Positions 49,531 through 58,276 of a stretch of DNA of 64,000 nt are shown piece by piece. The stretch spans positions 1 to 64,000 of the forward strand of contig JBBRMM010000006.1 in NCBI GenBank assembly GCA_038230835.1, written 5' to 3'. The notes beneath the pieces were generated by a model that searched no databases, was not told the DNA's origin, and worked only from the letters and a program-made list of their open reading frames with translations. The position numbers and the translations under genes are program-made. Origin of the DNA: DASUHT01 sp038230835. GTDB lineage: Bacteria; Actinomycetota; Thermoleophilia; Gaiellales; JAICJC01. Every line of letters begins with the position of its first letter. The first letter of the stretch is position 1.

Positions 49531-50048
49531 GCGAGCGCCCGTGGGCCGCGTGGGTGGGACTGGCCGCTCGGCTGGTGGCGGCCGGGATCTGGCTGGCGGC
49601 CGGAATCCTGAAGGCTGAGGACTTCACCGCCTTCCAGGCCCAGGTGCAGGCCTACGACGTGCTGCCAGACTCGCTCGTGGCTTGGGTCGGTTACGGCGTG
49701 CCGCTGCTCGAGATCGGCCTCGGCGCCTACCTGCTGCTCGGATTGCTGATCAGGCCCGCGGCGGTGCTCTCACTCGCACTGATGCTGGTGTTCATCGCCG
49801 CCGAGGTGCAGGCGTGGGCTCGCGGACTCGTGCTCGACTGCGGCTGCTTCGGCAGGGTCGACCTGCAGCGGGTGGGGCCGCTCACCGTGTTGCGCGACAT
49901 CGGCCTTACCGTGCCCACGCTGCTGGTGCTGGCGTTCGGCGGTGACCGCTGGTCGCTGGACGGGCGGTCAGCGCGCCCAGTCGCCGCCGACCAGCACCGG
50001 GACGCGGACGCCGTCCGGCCGGACGCCCGTCACGACGACCTCGGGTGA
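49527..50048 (+). CDS. MauE/DoxX-like membrane protein
   Basis: A 173-residue protein with four membrane segments. It shows the MauE signature: AAGILKAEDFTAFQAQVQAY, then GLVLDCGCFGRVDL with the Cys-Gly-Cys pair. MauE proteins partner with thioredoxin-like MauD/TlpA proteins in disulfide transfer, which fits the upstream gene. The C-terminal 35 residues overlap antisense with the end of the M29 gene by 81 bases, so the last part may be nonessential. Confidence 0.85.
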   Translation: MSERPWAAWVGLAARLVAAGIWLAAGILKAEDFTAFQAQVQAYDVLPDSLVAWVGYGVPLLEIGLGAYLLLGLLIRPAAVLSLALMLVFIAAEVQAWARGLVLDCGCFGRVDLQRVGPLTVLRDIGLTVPTLLVLAFGGDRWSLDGRSARPVAADQHRDADAVRPDARHDDLG

Positions 50049-51164
50049 CCCGATCATGAAGTCGACGTGGATCTCGCTGGTGTTCGCGCGTGGCCGGTCG
50101 TCCGCATCGGCCACCGACGCCGTGTAGGCATTTCCGAGCGCGATGTGGCTGGCGGCGTTCTCGTCGAACAGCGTGTCGAAGAAGATCGTGTCCATGGCGC
50201 CGATCCGGCCGCGACCGTCGACCAGGGCCACCTCACCCAGCCGTGACGCACCCTCGTCGCGGGCCGCACGCGAGCGCAGGGCGTCGGCACCCGAGTCCGC
50301 TTCGATCGAGACCACCCGCCCAGCTTCGAACCGCACGACCAGGCCCTCGACAATGGTGCCGTCGATCTCCAGCGGTTTGGTCGCGGTGACGATCCCCTCC
50401 GCCCGCAGCATGTCCGGCGTGGTGAACACCTCCTCGCTGGGCACATTGGGGTGGAACACGATGCCGCCGTCGGTCTCCTCCTCGGCTCCGAGCCAGGTCG
50501 ACGATGGGAGCAGCCCGATCGTCAGGTCGGTGCCCGGGCCAAGGAAGTGCAGGGCCTCGAAACGGGCCTCGCTCAGCCACGCGCGCGCGGCCTGGAGCTC
50601 GCCGATGCGCAGTGCCCACGTCCCCACCGGGTCGTCGGCATCCAACCGGCAGGCGTACGCCACGTGCTCCCATAGCCGGTCGAGCGCCTCCACCGGCGGC
50701 AGCTCCGGATGGACGGCCGCCGCCCAGGCCGGGGTCGGGCAGGCACCCACCGTCCAGTTCACCTTGCTCTCGCTCGAAAGTGCCATCCACTGCTTGCCGC
50801 CGGGGAACCGGTCACGGCGCAACCGATCGGCGTCGAGCCCATCCAGCAGGCCCGGCTCGACCAGCCCCGTCAGCCCGATCGAGGCACCGCCGTTCTCGGC
50901 CAGCTCGAGCGGCCGGGCCACCGTCCACGCCGGCTCGTGGCCGAGCGCCGCTTCGACTCCGTGCAGGATGCGCGCGCGCTTGACGTATGGGTCGGCGTAC
51001 ATCACGTCGACGAACACCGCTCCCCGCTGGTAGCAGCAGCGCGCGATCTCACGGGTCAGCTGCTCCTTGCCGACGTCGGATCCGATCGCCACCATCTGGC
51101 CGGCCTGGACGTTGGCGCCGAAGCCGACCAGGAGGTCTGCGAGCCGCGGGAGGAGCTGGTCCAT
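49968..51164 (-). CDS. Aminopeptidase, peptidase family M29 (copy 2)
   Basis: A 398-residue M29 metalloaminopeptidase, clearly paralogous to 44023-45219. It shares FGANVQAGQ near the start, PSEEVFTTPD, TKPLE, VRFEAGRVV, DENAASHIALG and IHVDFMIGSPEV. The metal ligands are kept, so it should be active. The tail overlaps the MauE-like gene by 81 bases in the opposite direction. Confidence 0.92.
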   Translation of the reverse strand: MDQLLPRLADLLVGFGANVQAGQMVAIGSDVGKEQLTREIARCCYQRGAVFVDVMYADPYVKRARILHGVEAALGHEPAWTVARPLELAENGGASIGLTGLVEPGLLDGLDADRLRRDRFPGGKQWMALSSESKVNWTVGACPTPAWAAAVHPELPPVEALDRLWEHVAYACRLDADDPVGTWALRIGELQAARAWLSEARFEALHFLGPGTDLTIGLLPSSTWLGAEEETDGGIVFHPNVPSEEVFTTPDMLRAEGIVTATKPLEIDGTIVEGLVVRFEAGRVVSIEADSGADALRSRAARDEGASRLGEVALVDGRGRIGAMDTIFFDTLFDENAASHIALGNAYTASVADADDRPRANTSEIHVDFMIGSPEVVVTGVRPDGVRVPVLVGGDWAR

Positions 51165-51218
51165 CGGCGCCGGACTCTACAGCCGCGAGTCGAGGATCGC
51201 CGCGATACGATCCACAGC

Positions 51219-51545
51219 GTGACACCGCTCGTCGAGCAATGGGATCAGGTCGTCGGCCGCCAGCCGGCCGACTGGTCGAACCTGTACCTCGAGCTTCGGC
51301 TGCGCGACGCCGCCCAGGCCGAGGAGACCGCGCTGGCGCTGAGCCCGCTCAACCCGTGGCACGACGGCGATTGGCGAAGCGGCGTGTTCCACTTCCGAGC
51401 CGCGCGGCAGTTCGGCTACGGCAGCGCCCCCGAGCTGTGCCGAAAACGGCTCGGCACGGTCGACGCGGTGGGCATCGTGGGCACGCTGCGGCTGGAACGG
51501 CGCGCGACCGACATCCGTCCGGTCGCCACGCAGGGGGTCGTCTAG
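51219..51545 (+). CDS. Hypothetical protein
   Basis: A 108-residue protein of no recognised family. The N-terminal half is helical (VEQWDQVVGRQPADWSNLYL), the middle has WHDGDWRSGVFHFRAARQFG, and the C-terminus is a strand-rich LGTVDAVGIVGTLRLERR. The GTG start lies seven bases after TACGAT (51206-51211), supporting it. It is convergent with pheT, overlapping its stop by 4 bases. Confidence 0.6.
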   Translation: MTPLVEQWDQVVGRQPADWSNLYLELRLRDAAQAEETALALSPLNPWHDGDWRSGVFHFRAARQFGYGSAPELCRKRLGTVDAVGIVGTLRLERRATDIRPVATQGVV

Positions 51546-53896
51546 ACTCGCGGCTCGGCTCCGAAGCGCCGTCCGAGCTCCTCGAGGATGGCGACGCGGA
51601 GCGCATCGGCCTCGGCATCGGTGAGCGTGCGGTCGGTGGCCTGGAACACCAGGTGCAGCGCCAGGCTCTTGCGCCCCTCGCCCACCTGCGGGCCGTGGTA
51701 GACGTCGAACACCTCGGCCCGCGCCAGGACGTCGCCGGCCGCCTCGTACACGGCGTCCACCACGTCGCCGGCCGCGACATCCTCGTCCAGCGCCACCGCG
51801 AGGTCCTGGCGGAGCGGCGGAAAGCTGACCACGTCCCGGTAGAGCGGGGTTCCGTGCACGAGGCCGTGCAACGTTGCAACGTCGAGCTCGAAGACCGCAG
51901 CCGGCGCCTCGATGCCGAACGCCGCGGCCACGCGCGGGTGCAATTCACCGAAGAAGCCCGCATCCGCAGCGGCCGCCCGCCCAGGATGCAGGAACGGCTG
52001 CTCGGCGCGGACGAAGCGCGCCGGTGAGCGAAGGCTGGCGTGAAGCGTCTCGACCACGCCCTTGCATTCGGCAAAGCCGGCGCCCACGCCGGCCAGCACA
52101 CCCGCCAGTCTGATCGGCTGCTCGGGCAGTTCACCGGACCCCGCAACGGCAACCTGCGCGAGCTCGAACAGCGCCACTCGCTCGGCGCCGACGCTCGAGT
52201 TCCGCGCCACCGAGTTGAGCAGGCCGGGGAAGACCAGCGTCCGCAGGAGCGACTGGTCCTGACCCATCGGGTTGCGCACCGCGACGACGCCTGATGCCGG
52301 GTGTCCCGGGCCGATCGCAAGCCGCTCGAGCATCCGCGGATCCCAGAACCCCACGGTCACCGACTCGGACAGGCCGGCGCCGCGGAGGACGTCGACCAGG
52401 TGCCGGCGGAAGCGCTCGTCCGGGCCCAGCCGACCGATCGCATCCGCGTGTGGCGGCATCACCGCCGGCACCGTGTCGACGCCGACGATCCGCGACACCT
52501 CCTCGATCAGGTCGATCTCGCGAGTGGTGTCCCCCATGCGCCAGGTGGGCACCCGCCAGCCCGCCTCGACCCGTTCGTACCCGAGCCGCGAGAGCGACCG
52601 GTCGATCTGCTCGTCACTGAACGGAATGCCGACGACCTGCTCCAGCCGCTCGCGCCGCAGCGACACCGGCGGCGATTCGGGCAGCTCGCCGTGCAGGTCG
52701 ATCGTGCCGGGCACCAGCCGGGCGCCGCACAGCTCGACCAGCAGCCGCGAGGCGAGCGCCAGCGCCCGCGGGACGAGGTGTGGATCGAGCCCCTTCTCCC
52801 AGCGACTCGATCCTTCGGTGCGCAGGCCCAACCGCACCGACGCCGCCTGGGTGGCCGGACCGTCGAAGTTGGCGCACTCGAGCAGCACCGTGCGCGTCGT
52901 CTCGGACACCTCGCTCCACTCCGAGCCCATCAGCCCCGCGACCGCGGACGGCTTCTCGGCGTCGGCGATCACCAGCGTGTCGGCGTCGAGCACGCGCTCC
53001 TGCCCGTCCAGCGTCACCACCAGCTCGCCGTCGCGCGCGCGACGGACGATGATCTCACGTCCCGTCACCGCATCGAGGTCGAACGCGTGGGTCGGCTCGC
53101 CGATGCACAGCATCACGTAATTGGTGATGTCGACCACGTTGGAGATTGAACGCATGCCGGCTGCGGCGATCCGAGCCTTCAGCCACGGCGGCGACGGTCC
53201 GACCTGGATGTCCGTGAACACGCGGCCCGCCCACCGCGGGCACAGATCGGGCGCGTCGATACGCGCGGACACGTACTGGTCGACGTGGTCGGCGCCCGCA
53301 GCCGGAGGCTCGCTGCCCGGCCACCCGGCGAGGTCGACGTCGAGCACCGCCGACACCTCTCGTGCGATGCCGTACACGCTCTGGCAGTCGGGTCGGTTGG
53401 AGGTGATCTCGAACTCCATCACCTGGTCGGCAATCGGCAGGTGGTCGGCCAGCGGGTCGCCGACTCCCCAGTCAGCGGGCAGCCGCATGATCCCCGCGTG
53501 CTCGGCCGACAGCTCGAGCTCGCGCTCGGAGAGCATCATGCCGTCGGACTCGACGCCGCGCAGCCTCGCCTTGCGCAGCACCATGCCGTCCGGCAGCACC
53601 GCACCCGGAAGCGCAACCGCGACCGTGTCACCGGCCGCGAAGTTCGTCGCGCCGCACACGATCTGGCGCGGCTCGGACTCGCCCACGTCGACCGTGCACA
53701 GGCTCAGCCGGTCGGCGTCGGGGTGCTGATCGCGGGTCAGCACCCGGCCTACGCGATACTGCTCGAGCCCGTCCGGCACTCCCCGCGCGTGCAGCGCCTC
53801 GAGCTTGGTTCCGGTCATCGAAAGCAGCTCTCCCAGCTCCTGCACCGGCAGGTCGAAGCTGACGTACTCGCGAAGCCAGGAAACGGGCACCCTCAT
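51542..53896 (-). CDS. pheT: Phenylalanyl-tRNA synthetase beta subunit
   Basis: A 784-residue subunit of the alpha2beta2 enzyme. MRVPVSWLREYVSFDLPVQE is the normal start. The tRNA-binding (EMAP) domain (about 40-150), B3/B4 editing domain (about 210-390, with NVVDITNYVMLCIGEPTHAF), B5 domain (about 395-465), catalytic-like domain, and the C-terminal anticodon-binding FDX-ACB domain are all present. pheS is not adjacent: it lies 3.3 kb upstream at 57230-58255, with two other genes between. Confidence 0.95.
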   Translation of the reverse strand: MRVPVSWLREYVSFDLPVQELGELLSMTGTKLEALHARGVPDGLEQYRVGRVLTRDQHPDADRLSLCTVDVGESEPRQIVCGATNFAAGDTVAVALPGAVLPDGMVLRKARLRGVESDGMMLSERELELSAEHAGIMRLPADWGVGDPLADHLPIADQVMEFEITSNRPDCQSVYGIAREVSAVLDVDLAGWPGSEPPAAGADHVDQYVSARIDAPDLCPRWAGRVFTDIQVGPSPPWLKARIAAAGMRSISNVVDITNYVMLCIGEPTHAFDLDAVTGREIIVRRARDGELVVTLDGQERVLDADTLVIADAEKPSAVAGLMGSEWSEVSETTRTVLLECANFDGPATQAASVRLGLRTEGSSRWEKGLDPHLVPRALALASRLLVELCGARLVPGTIDLHGELPESPPVSLRRERLEQVVGIPFSDEQIDRSLSRLGYERVEAGWRVPTWRMGDTTREIDLIEEVSRIVGVDTVPAVMPPHADAIGRLGPDERFRRHLVDVLRGAGLSESVTVGFWDPRMLERLAIGPGHPASGVVAVRNPMGQDQSLLRTLVFPGLLNSVARNSSVGAERVALFELAQVAVAGSGELPEQPIRLAGVLAGVGAGFAECKGVVETLHASLRSPARFVRAEQPFLHPGRAAAADAGFFGELHPRVAAAFGIEAPAAVFELDVATLHGLVHGTPLYRDVVSFPPLRQDLAVALDEDVAAGDVVDAVYEAAGDVLARAEVFDVYHGPQVGEGRKSLALHLVFQATDRTLTDAEADALRVAILEELGRRFGAEPRV

Positions 53897-53907
53897 GAGC
53901 GGGCATC

Positions 53908-55047
53908 CTACCGACGCAGCGCCGGCCGGCCACCGCCCACCCCTCGGGTGGCCGCGACCGCACATGCCGCCAGCGTCATCGCAAGCACCAGCTGGGCCAG
54001 CCACGGTTGGGCGCTGTCCGGCGGCCAGCCTACGAAGTGGCTCGGGCTGACCACCCAGCGCCGGTCGGGGGTGACCCACCAGCTGATCGCAAACGCGATG
54101 TACAGCATCGGCACCGGTACGCGGACGACACACAGCGCGACCAGCACGAGCAGGTAATAGTGGCTCCACACCACCGGCGAAGCGAGCACACACACCCCCA
54201 CCGCAGTCGCAAACACGGCACGGTCGGTGGCCTCGCCATCGTCCCGCCGGCGTGTGATCGCGGCGGCGCCGACAAGCACCGCGAGCCCCGCCGAGACGAC
54301 CACCACCGACGCCGTGCTGCGCCCGACGCCGAGCTCGCCCAGCACGCGCACGGTCGACTCGCTGTGTCCGCTCTCGATCGAGGACAGCCGCCGCAGCATC
54401 GACGCGTACGAGTAGGCGGCATGCGGGGACAGGCCGGCGCCGGCAGCCCACAGCCCCGCCCCCACGACGACCGTCGCCACCGCGCCGGCGCGACGACCGG
54501 TGAGCACGAAGAACAGCCACACCGGTGCGACCACGGGCTTGAGCACGATCGCGACGGCGAGCGCAGCGCCACTCGTGCGCTGGGCGTCGCGCGCGCGCCA
54601 CACGGCTGCCAACAGCACGAACAGCAGAGGCTCCACGGTACCCAGCGATACCGACCGCAGCGCGAACGACGAGAGCACGACCGGTGCCGCGACCAATGCC
54701 CGGCGAATGCCGAGCAGCCGCACTCCTGCATACAGGCAGGCTCCGCTCACGATTGCGTACACGGTCTGCGCCGTGTGCCCTGCGAACCAGGTCAGCGGGA
54801 CGAACGCCCATGCAGCCGCTCGGGGGTAGACGAAGGCGCTGTTGGAGGCAAGCCCGGCGTCGGTGGCGGGGTACGGGCTGTGCCCGTGGAGCACGGCGCG
54901 GGCTGCCGAGAGGAAGATCCGAAGGTCGAACCCGTCGGACGGCAGCACCCAGAGCACCAGGCCAACCGCCGCTGCGCACATCACCGCGACACCTTGGCGC
55001 CGGGCGAGCGAAGCGGCGATCACGGCAGCTCCGCGGCGCGACGGCAT
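53908..55047 (-). CDS. Membrane glycosyltransferase-like protein (GT87/DUF2029 type)
   Basis: A 379-residue polytopic protein with about nine membrane helices. It fits the polyprenol-phosphate-mannose-dependent mannosyltransferase family: SDGFDLRIFLSAARAVLHGH with the Asp of the first loop, SPYPATDA, FVYPR, and VVAPVWLFFVLTGRR. The ATG at 55047 lies seven bases after GACAAT (55060-55055). It lies directly upstream of pheT with an 11-base gap on the same strand, between pheS and pheT. Confidence 0.75.
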   Translation of the reverse strand: MPSRRGAAVIAASLARRQGVAVMCAAAVGLVLWVLPSDGFDLRIFLSAARAVLHGHSPYPATDAGLASNSAFVYPRAAAWAFVPLTWFAGHTAQTVYAIVSGACLYAGVRLLGIRRALVAAPVVLSSFALRSVSLGTVEPLLFVLLAAVWRARDAQRTSGAALAVAIVLKPVVAPVWLFFVLTGRRAGAVATVVVGAGLWAAGAGLSPHAAYSYASMLRRLSSIESGHSESTVRVLGELGVGRSTASVVVVSAGLAVLVGAAAITRRRDDGEATDRAVFATAVGVCVLASPVVWSHYYLLVLVALCVVRVPVPMLYIAFAISWWVTPDRRWVVSPSHFVGWPPDSAQPWLAQLVLAMTLAACAVAATRGVGGGRPALRR

Positions 55048-55101
55048 CCGCGGGATTGTCGCACAGGAGGGTGACGCCGGCCCCGTATCATCCTGCGATC
55101 G

Positions 55102-57249
55102 ATGACCCGGGGAGCAAACATGGCGGTGCGGCTCGGGCTGCTGGCGGTCGCCCTCGTCGGCTGCCGGCTCGTTGCCGGGTGGGACGCTCAGGTCGGCCTG
55201 GTTGCGGGGCTTGGGCTGGCGCTGGGTCTGCCCGCAATCGCCCTCGCCGACCGCACCGGGCTGAGCGCGCGCCTGACCGCCGCCGAGACGATGGCGCTCG
55301 TGCCGGTCACCGGCATGGCGGCGTGGGCAGTTCCACTCGCGCTCGGTCTGGCTCTGCACGTCCGCTTCTCATCGGTGATGTGGACGGTGCTCGTCGGCTC
55401 GGCGTTGGCACTCGACTGGCGCCCGCTCAGCACGACGTTCACCCTTCGCGGCCGGGTCGAGCCGCTGGCTGTGCTCCTCGGCGGAGTTCTCGTCGCCGTC
55501 GCGTCGTCGCAGTGGCAGCCCGCGCTCGGCGGCGACGCGCTCTTCCACGCAGGCCTGATCCGCAAGCTGCTGGCGCTGCCTGGCATCTCCCTGGGAGGCG
55601 TGTCGCCGTACCTCGGCGGGCACCCGCACGCCGGCTATGCGTTCCCGCTGCTGCACGCCGTGCAGGCTGGAGCCATCCTGCTGGCAGGCGGCGACCCGTC
55701 GGCGGGGTACACGAACCTGACCCCCGCCTTCGCACTGCTGATCCCGGTGGCGGCCTACGGCGCCGGCCGGGCGCTGGCCAACCCCGCCGTCGGCATGATC
55801 GCAGCGACGCTCTCGAGCTGGGACTCGGCGACCCGGATCGTCGCCGGGCTGGTCAAGGAGCCGCCGTTCTTCACCTTCGTCATCCTGCTCCCCGCGGCGG
55901 TCGTGCTGCTCGTCCACCTGTATCGGGAACGGACCGGCCGCCGCTGGTCGGCGTGGACGGTGGTGGCCGCACTCGAGGTCGCAGTCGTCCATCCCACCTA
56001 CACGATCGCCGTGCTGGTCATGATCGCGGCGGTCGTCGTCCTCGACCACCGGCTGTGGCCGGCGCTGGTCGCGGCGACCGGCGTCTGCGCCGCCGCCGGC
56101 GGCTGGGTGTACGCCGTCGCACTGTCGGGAGGTGAGCACCGGCCGGCTCCGGGCGCGGCGCCGGGCCAGCTGATCACCGCCGGCGGGCATGCGCTGGCGA
56201 GCTCGGGGCAGGCGATCCTCGCCCACCGGGTCGAGCTGCTGCCGGCCCTCGTGGCGACACTCGTCGTCCTGCGCAAAGGCCGCTCGCCCTGGCTGCTGCC
56301 GGCGGCGCTCAGCGCGGCCATGTTGGCGCTGGTGGCAGTACCGGGCTCCGGGACCGTGTTGACGGCCGCGGTCAGCGGGGGCCAGGCCGAGCGGTTCTGG
56401 AACGCGGTGCCGTGGATCTTCATGACCGCCGCCGCACTCGCCGCGGCGGTCGCCGTTGCGCGCACTCCGCGCAGACTGTGCGCCCTCGCGGTCGCGCTGG
56501 CGGCGTCCTCCGTGCTGCTCGAGCACGCCGGTTTCCTTTGGGGGCAGGGCGGCCCGCGGGCCGCGGGCTGGCCCGCCCCGTCGCTGCACCCGGTCGTTTG
56601 GGTGTTCACGCTGCCGGACCTCCTCACCACGGCCGCCGCGGTGGCCGGGGCTGCACTGCTGCTGCGGCGGGGGCTCGCCCGCTCAGCGGCGCCGAGCGTC
56701 GCCATCCCCACGACTCCGCTCACGCCGGCGGCCCTGCTCCTGCTCGCGCTGATGGCGGGGCCGATCGTCCGCGACGCCCCTCGGTTGCTGGCGACGCTGC
56801 GTGACGGATCGGCTCAGGCCGCGATCCGCAACCTGGTGACGCCGGGGGTGATCGCGTTCCTGCAATCCCACAGCCGCGCACGCCTGCCCGTGGTGCTGGC
56901 TCCGTACGCCGAGCCGGCGGACGGCATCGCCTACCAGATCGTCGGCCGCGCCGACGTGTACGCGGTCGCCATCTCGGAGGCGCACTCGCGCGCGACGCCG
57001 CGTGACTACCCGCAGCGGCGGCGGGAGGACGTGGACAGATTCTTCTCAGCCGCGAGCTCGGAGACGGTGCGCGACGCGCTGATGGCCCGCTACCGCGTCG
57101 ACTACGTGGTGTTCGACCTGCGCAGCGGCTCGGCGCAGGTTTTGGCCGCGCTCCGGGGCGACTCCGAGCTGTCGCAGGTGTACGTCGACCCCGCCGCGAC
57201 CGCACCGCGGTACGGCCGCTTCGTGATCCTCAGCCGAACTGGGCCATAA
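55102..57249 (+). CDS. Large membrane protein, glycosyltransferase-C-like
   Basis: A 715-residue protein. Residues about 1-545 contain some 13-14 hydrophobic helices; the C-terminal 150 residues are soluble (VVLAPYAEPADGIAYQIVGR, RREDVDRFFSAASS, YRVDYVVFDLRSG). This architecture is that of GT-C-fold transferases and of large membrane proteins of actinobacterial cell-surface glycan synthesis. No catalytic Asp motif is certain. ATG 55120 with GGGGAGC before it is an alternative start. The end overlaps pheS by 20 bases in the opposite direction. Confidence 0.65.
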   Translation: MTRGANMAVRLGLLAVALVGCRLVAGWDAQVGLVAGLGLALGLPAIALADRTGLSARLTAAETMALVPVTGMAAWAVPLALGLALHVRFSSVMWTVLVGSALALDWRPLSTTFTLRGRVEPLAVLLGGVLVAVASSQWQPALGGDALFHAGLIRKLLALPGISLGGVSPYLGGHPHAGYAFPLLHAVQAGAILLAGGDPSAGYTNLTPAFALLIPVAAYGAGRALANPAVGMIAATLSSWDSATRIVAGLVKEPPFFTFVILLPAAVVLLVHLYRERTGRRWSAWTVVAALEVAVVHPTYTIAVLVMIAAVVVLDHRLWPALVAATGVCAAAGGWVYAVALSGGEHRPAPGAAPGQLITAGGHALASSGQAILAHRVELLPALVATLVVLRKGRSPWLLPAALSAAMLALVAVPGSGTVLTAAVSGGQAERFWNAVPWIFMTAAALAAAVAVARTPRRLCALAVALAASSVLLEHAGFLWGQGGPRAAGWPAPSLHPVVWVFTLPDLLTTAAAVAGAALLLRRGLARSAAPSVAIPTTPLTPAALLLLALMAGPIVRDAPRLLATLRDGSAQAAIRNLVTPGVIAFLQSHSRARLPVVLAPYAEPADGIAYQIVGRADVYAVAISEAHSRATPRDYPQRRREDVDRFFSAASSETVRDALMARYRVDYVVFDLRSGSAQVLAALRGDSELSQVYVDPAATAPRYGRFVILSRTGP

Positions 57250-58255
57250 AGCGCAGGTCGTTCTCCCACAGCAGGCGAATGTCGGGGATGGCATGGCGCA
57301 GCGCGGCGACCCGCTCGACGCCCAGCCCGAACGCGAATCCGGTGTGCAACTCCGGGTCGTAGCCCTCGACGAACCCGTACAGGTTGGGGTCGACCATACC
57401 CGCGCCGAGGATCTCGACCCAGCCCTCGGCCCGGCAGACGCGGCACGGGGAGCCGTCACGATCGCAGTTGAAACACGACACGTCGACCTCGACCGAGGGC
57501 TCAGTGAAGGGGAAGAAGTGCGGCCGCAGGCGCACCTCGCGCTCGGGGCCGAACAGCGCCCGCGCGAATTCGAGCAGGGTGCCCTTGAGGTGGGCAAGGG
57601 TGATCGCGCGGTCGACCGCCAGACCTTCGATCTGCGTGAACATCGCCGTGTGCGTGGCATCCGGCGTGTCACGGCGGAAGCAGCGGCCGGCGGTGGCGAC
57701 GTAGATCGGAGGCGGCTGGGCGGCCATCGCGCGGATCTGCACGGGCGAGGTGTGAGTGCGCAGCACGGTTCGGTCGTCGATGTAGTAGGTGTCGGTGGCC
57801 TGCCTCGACGGATGGGTCGGCAGCGTGTTCAGCGCGTCGAAGTTGAGGTGCGTGGTCTCGACCTCCGGGCCGTCCACGACGGTGTAGCCGAAGCCGACGA
57901 AGACGTCCAGGATCTCGCGGCTGGTCTCCTGGATCAGGTGCGCGAAGCCGCGCTGTCGGGCAGTGCCCGGCAGGGTGACGTCGAGCCGATCGGCACGCAA
58001 CCGCTCGTCGAGCTCGCGGTCGAGCAGCTCCCGCTCACGCGCGGCGATCAGCTCCTCGAGCGTGCGCCGGGCGCGGTTGAGCTGGCCGCCGCGCTCCCGG
58101 CGCTCGGTCTCGGGCACGGAGCCCAGCTCGCGCAGCGCCAGCACCAGCGGGGCCTTGCGCCCCACCAGCTCGACCCGCAGCTGCTCCAGCTCGTCGCTGG
58201 AGGCGGCGGAGTCGATGCGGGCGGTGGCCTGGGCGACCAGAGATTCGGTGTCCAT
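57230..58255 (-). CDS. pheS: Phenylalanyl-tRNA synthetase alpha subunit
   Basis: A 341-residue catalytic subunit. An N-terminal coiled coil (about 1-90) binds tRNA. Class II motif 2 is YVATAGRCFRRDTPDATHTA, followed by FTQIEGLAVDRAI, and motif 3 is GFAFGLGVERVAALRH. Two Cys pairs, CFNCDRDGSPCRVC (around residue 260), form a zinc knuckle found in some bacterial PheS proteins. It shares a symmetric -10 with the divergent methyltransferase gene. Confidence 0.95.
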   Translation of the reverse strand: MDTESLVAQATARIDSAASSDELEQLRVELVGRKAPLVLALRELGSVPETERRERGGQLNRARRTLEELIAARERELLDRELDERLRADRLDVTLPGTARQRGFAHLIQETSREILDVFVGFGYTVVDGPEVETTHLNFDALNTLPTHPSRQATDTYYIDDRTVLRTHTSPVQIRAMAAQPPPIYVATAGRCFRRDTPDATHTAMFTQIEGLAVDRAITLAHLKGTLLEFARALFGPEREVRLRPHFFPFTEPSVEVDVSCFNCDRDGSPCRVCRAEGWVEILGAGMVDPNLYGFVEGYDPELHTGFAFGLGVERVAALRHAIPDIRLLWENDLRFMAQFG

Positions 58256-58264
58256 TGAGCGCAG

Positions 58265-58271
58265 TAGTCTA
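58265..58271. promoter_or_regulatory. Shared symmetric -10 of pheS and the methyltransferase gene
   Basis: TAGTCTA reads as TAGTCT (58265-58270) on the plus strand, six bases before GTG 58277, and as TAGACT (58271-58266) on the minus strand, ten bases before the pheS ATG at 58255. One seven-base element thus provides both -10 hexamers, a bidirectional promoter. Confidence 0.6.
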
Positions 58272-58276
58272 ACGGT

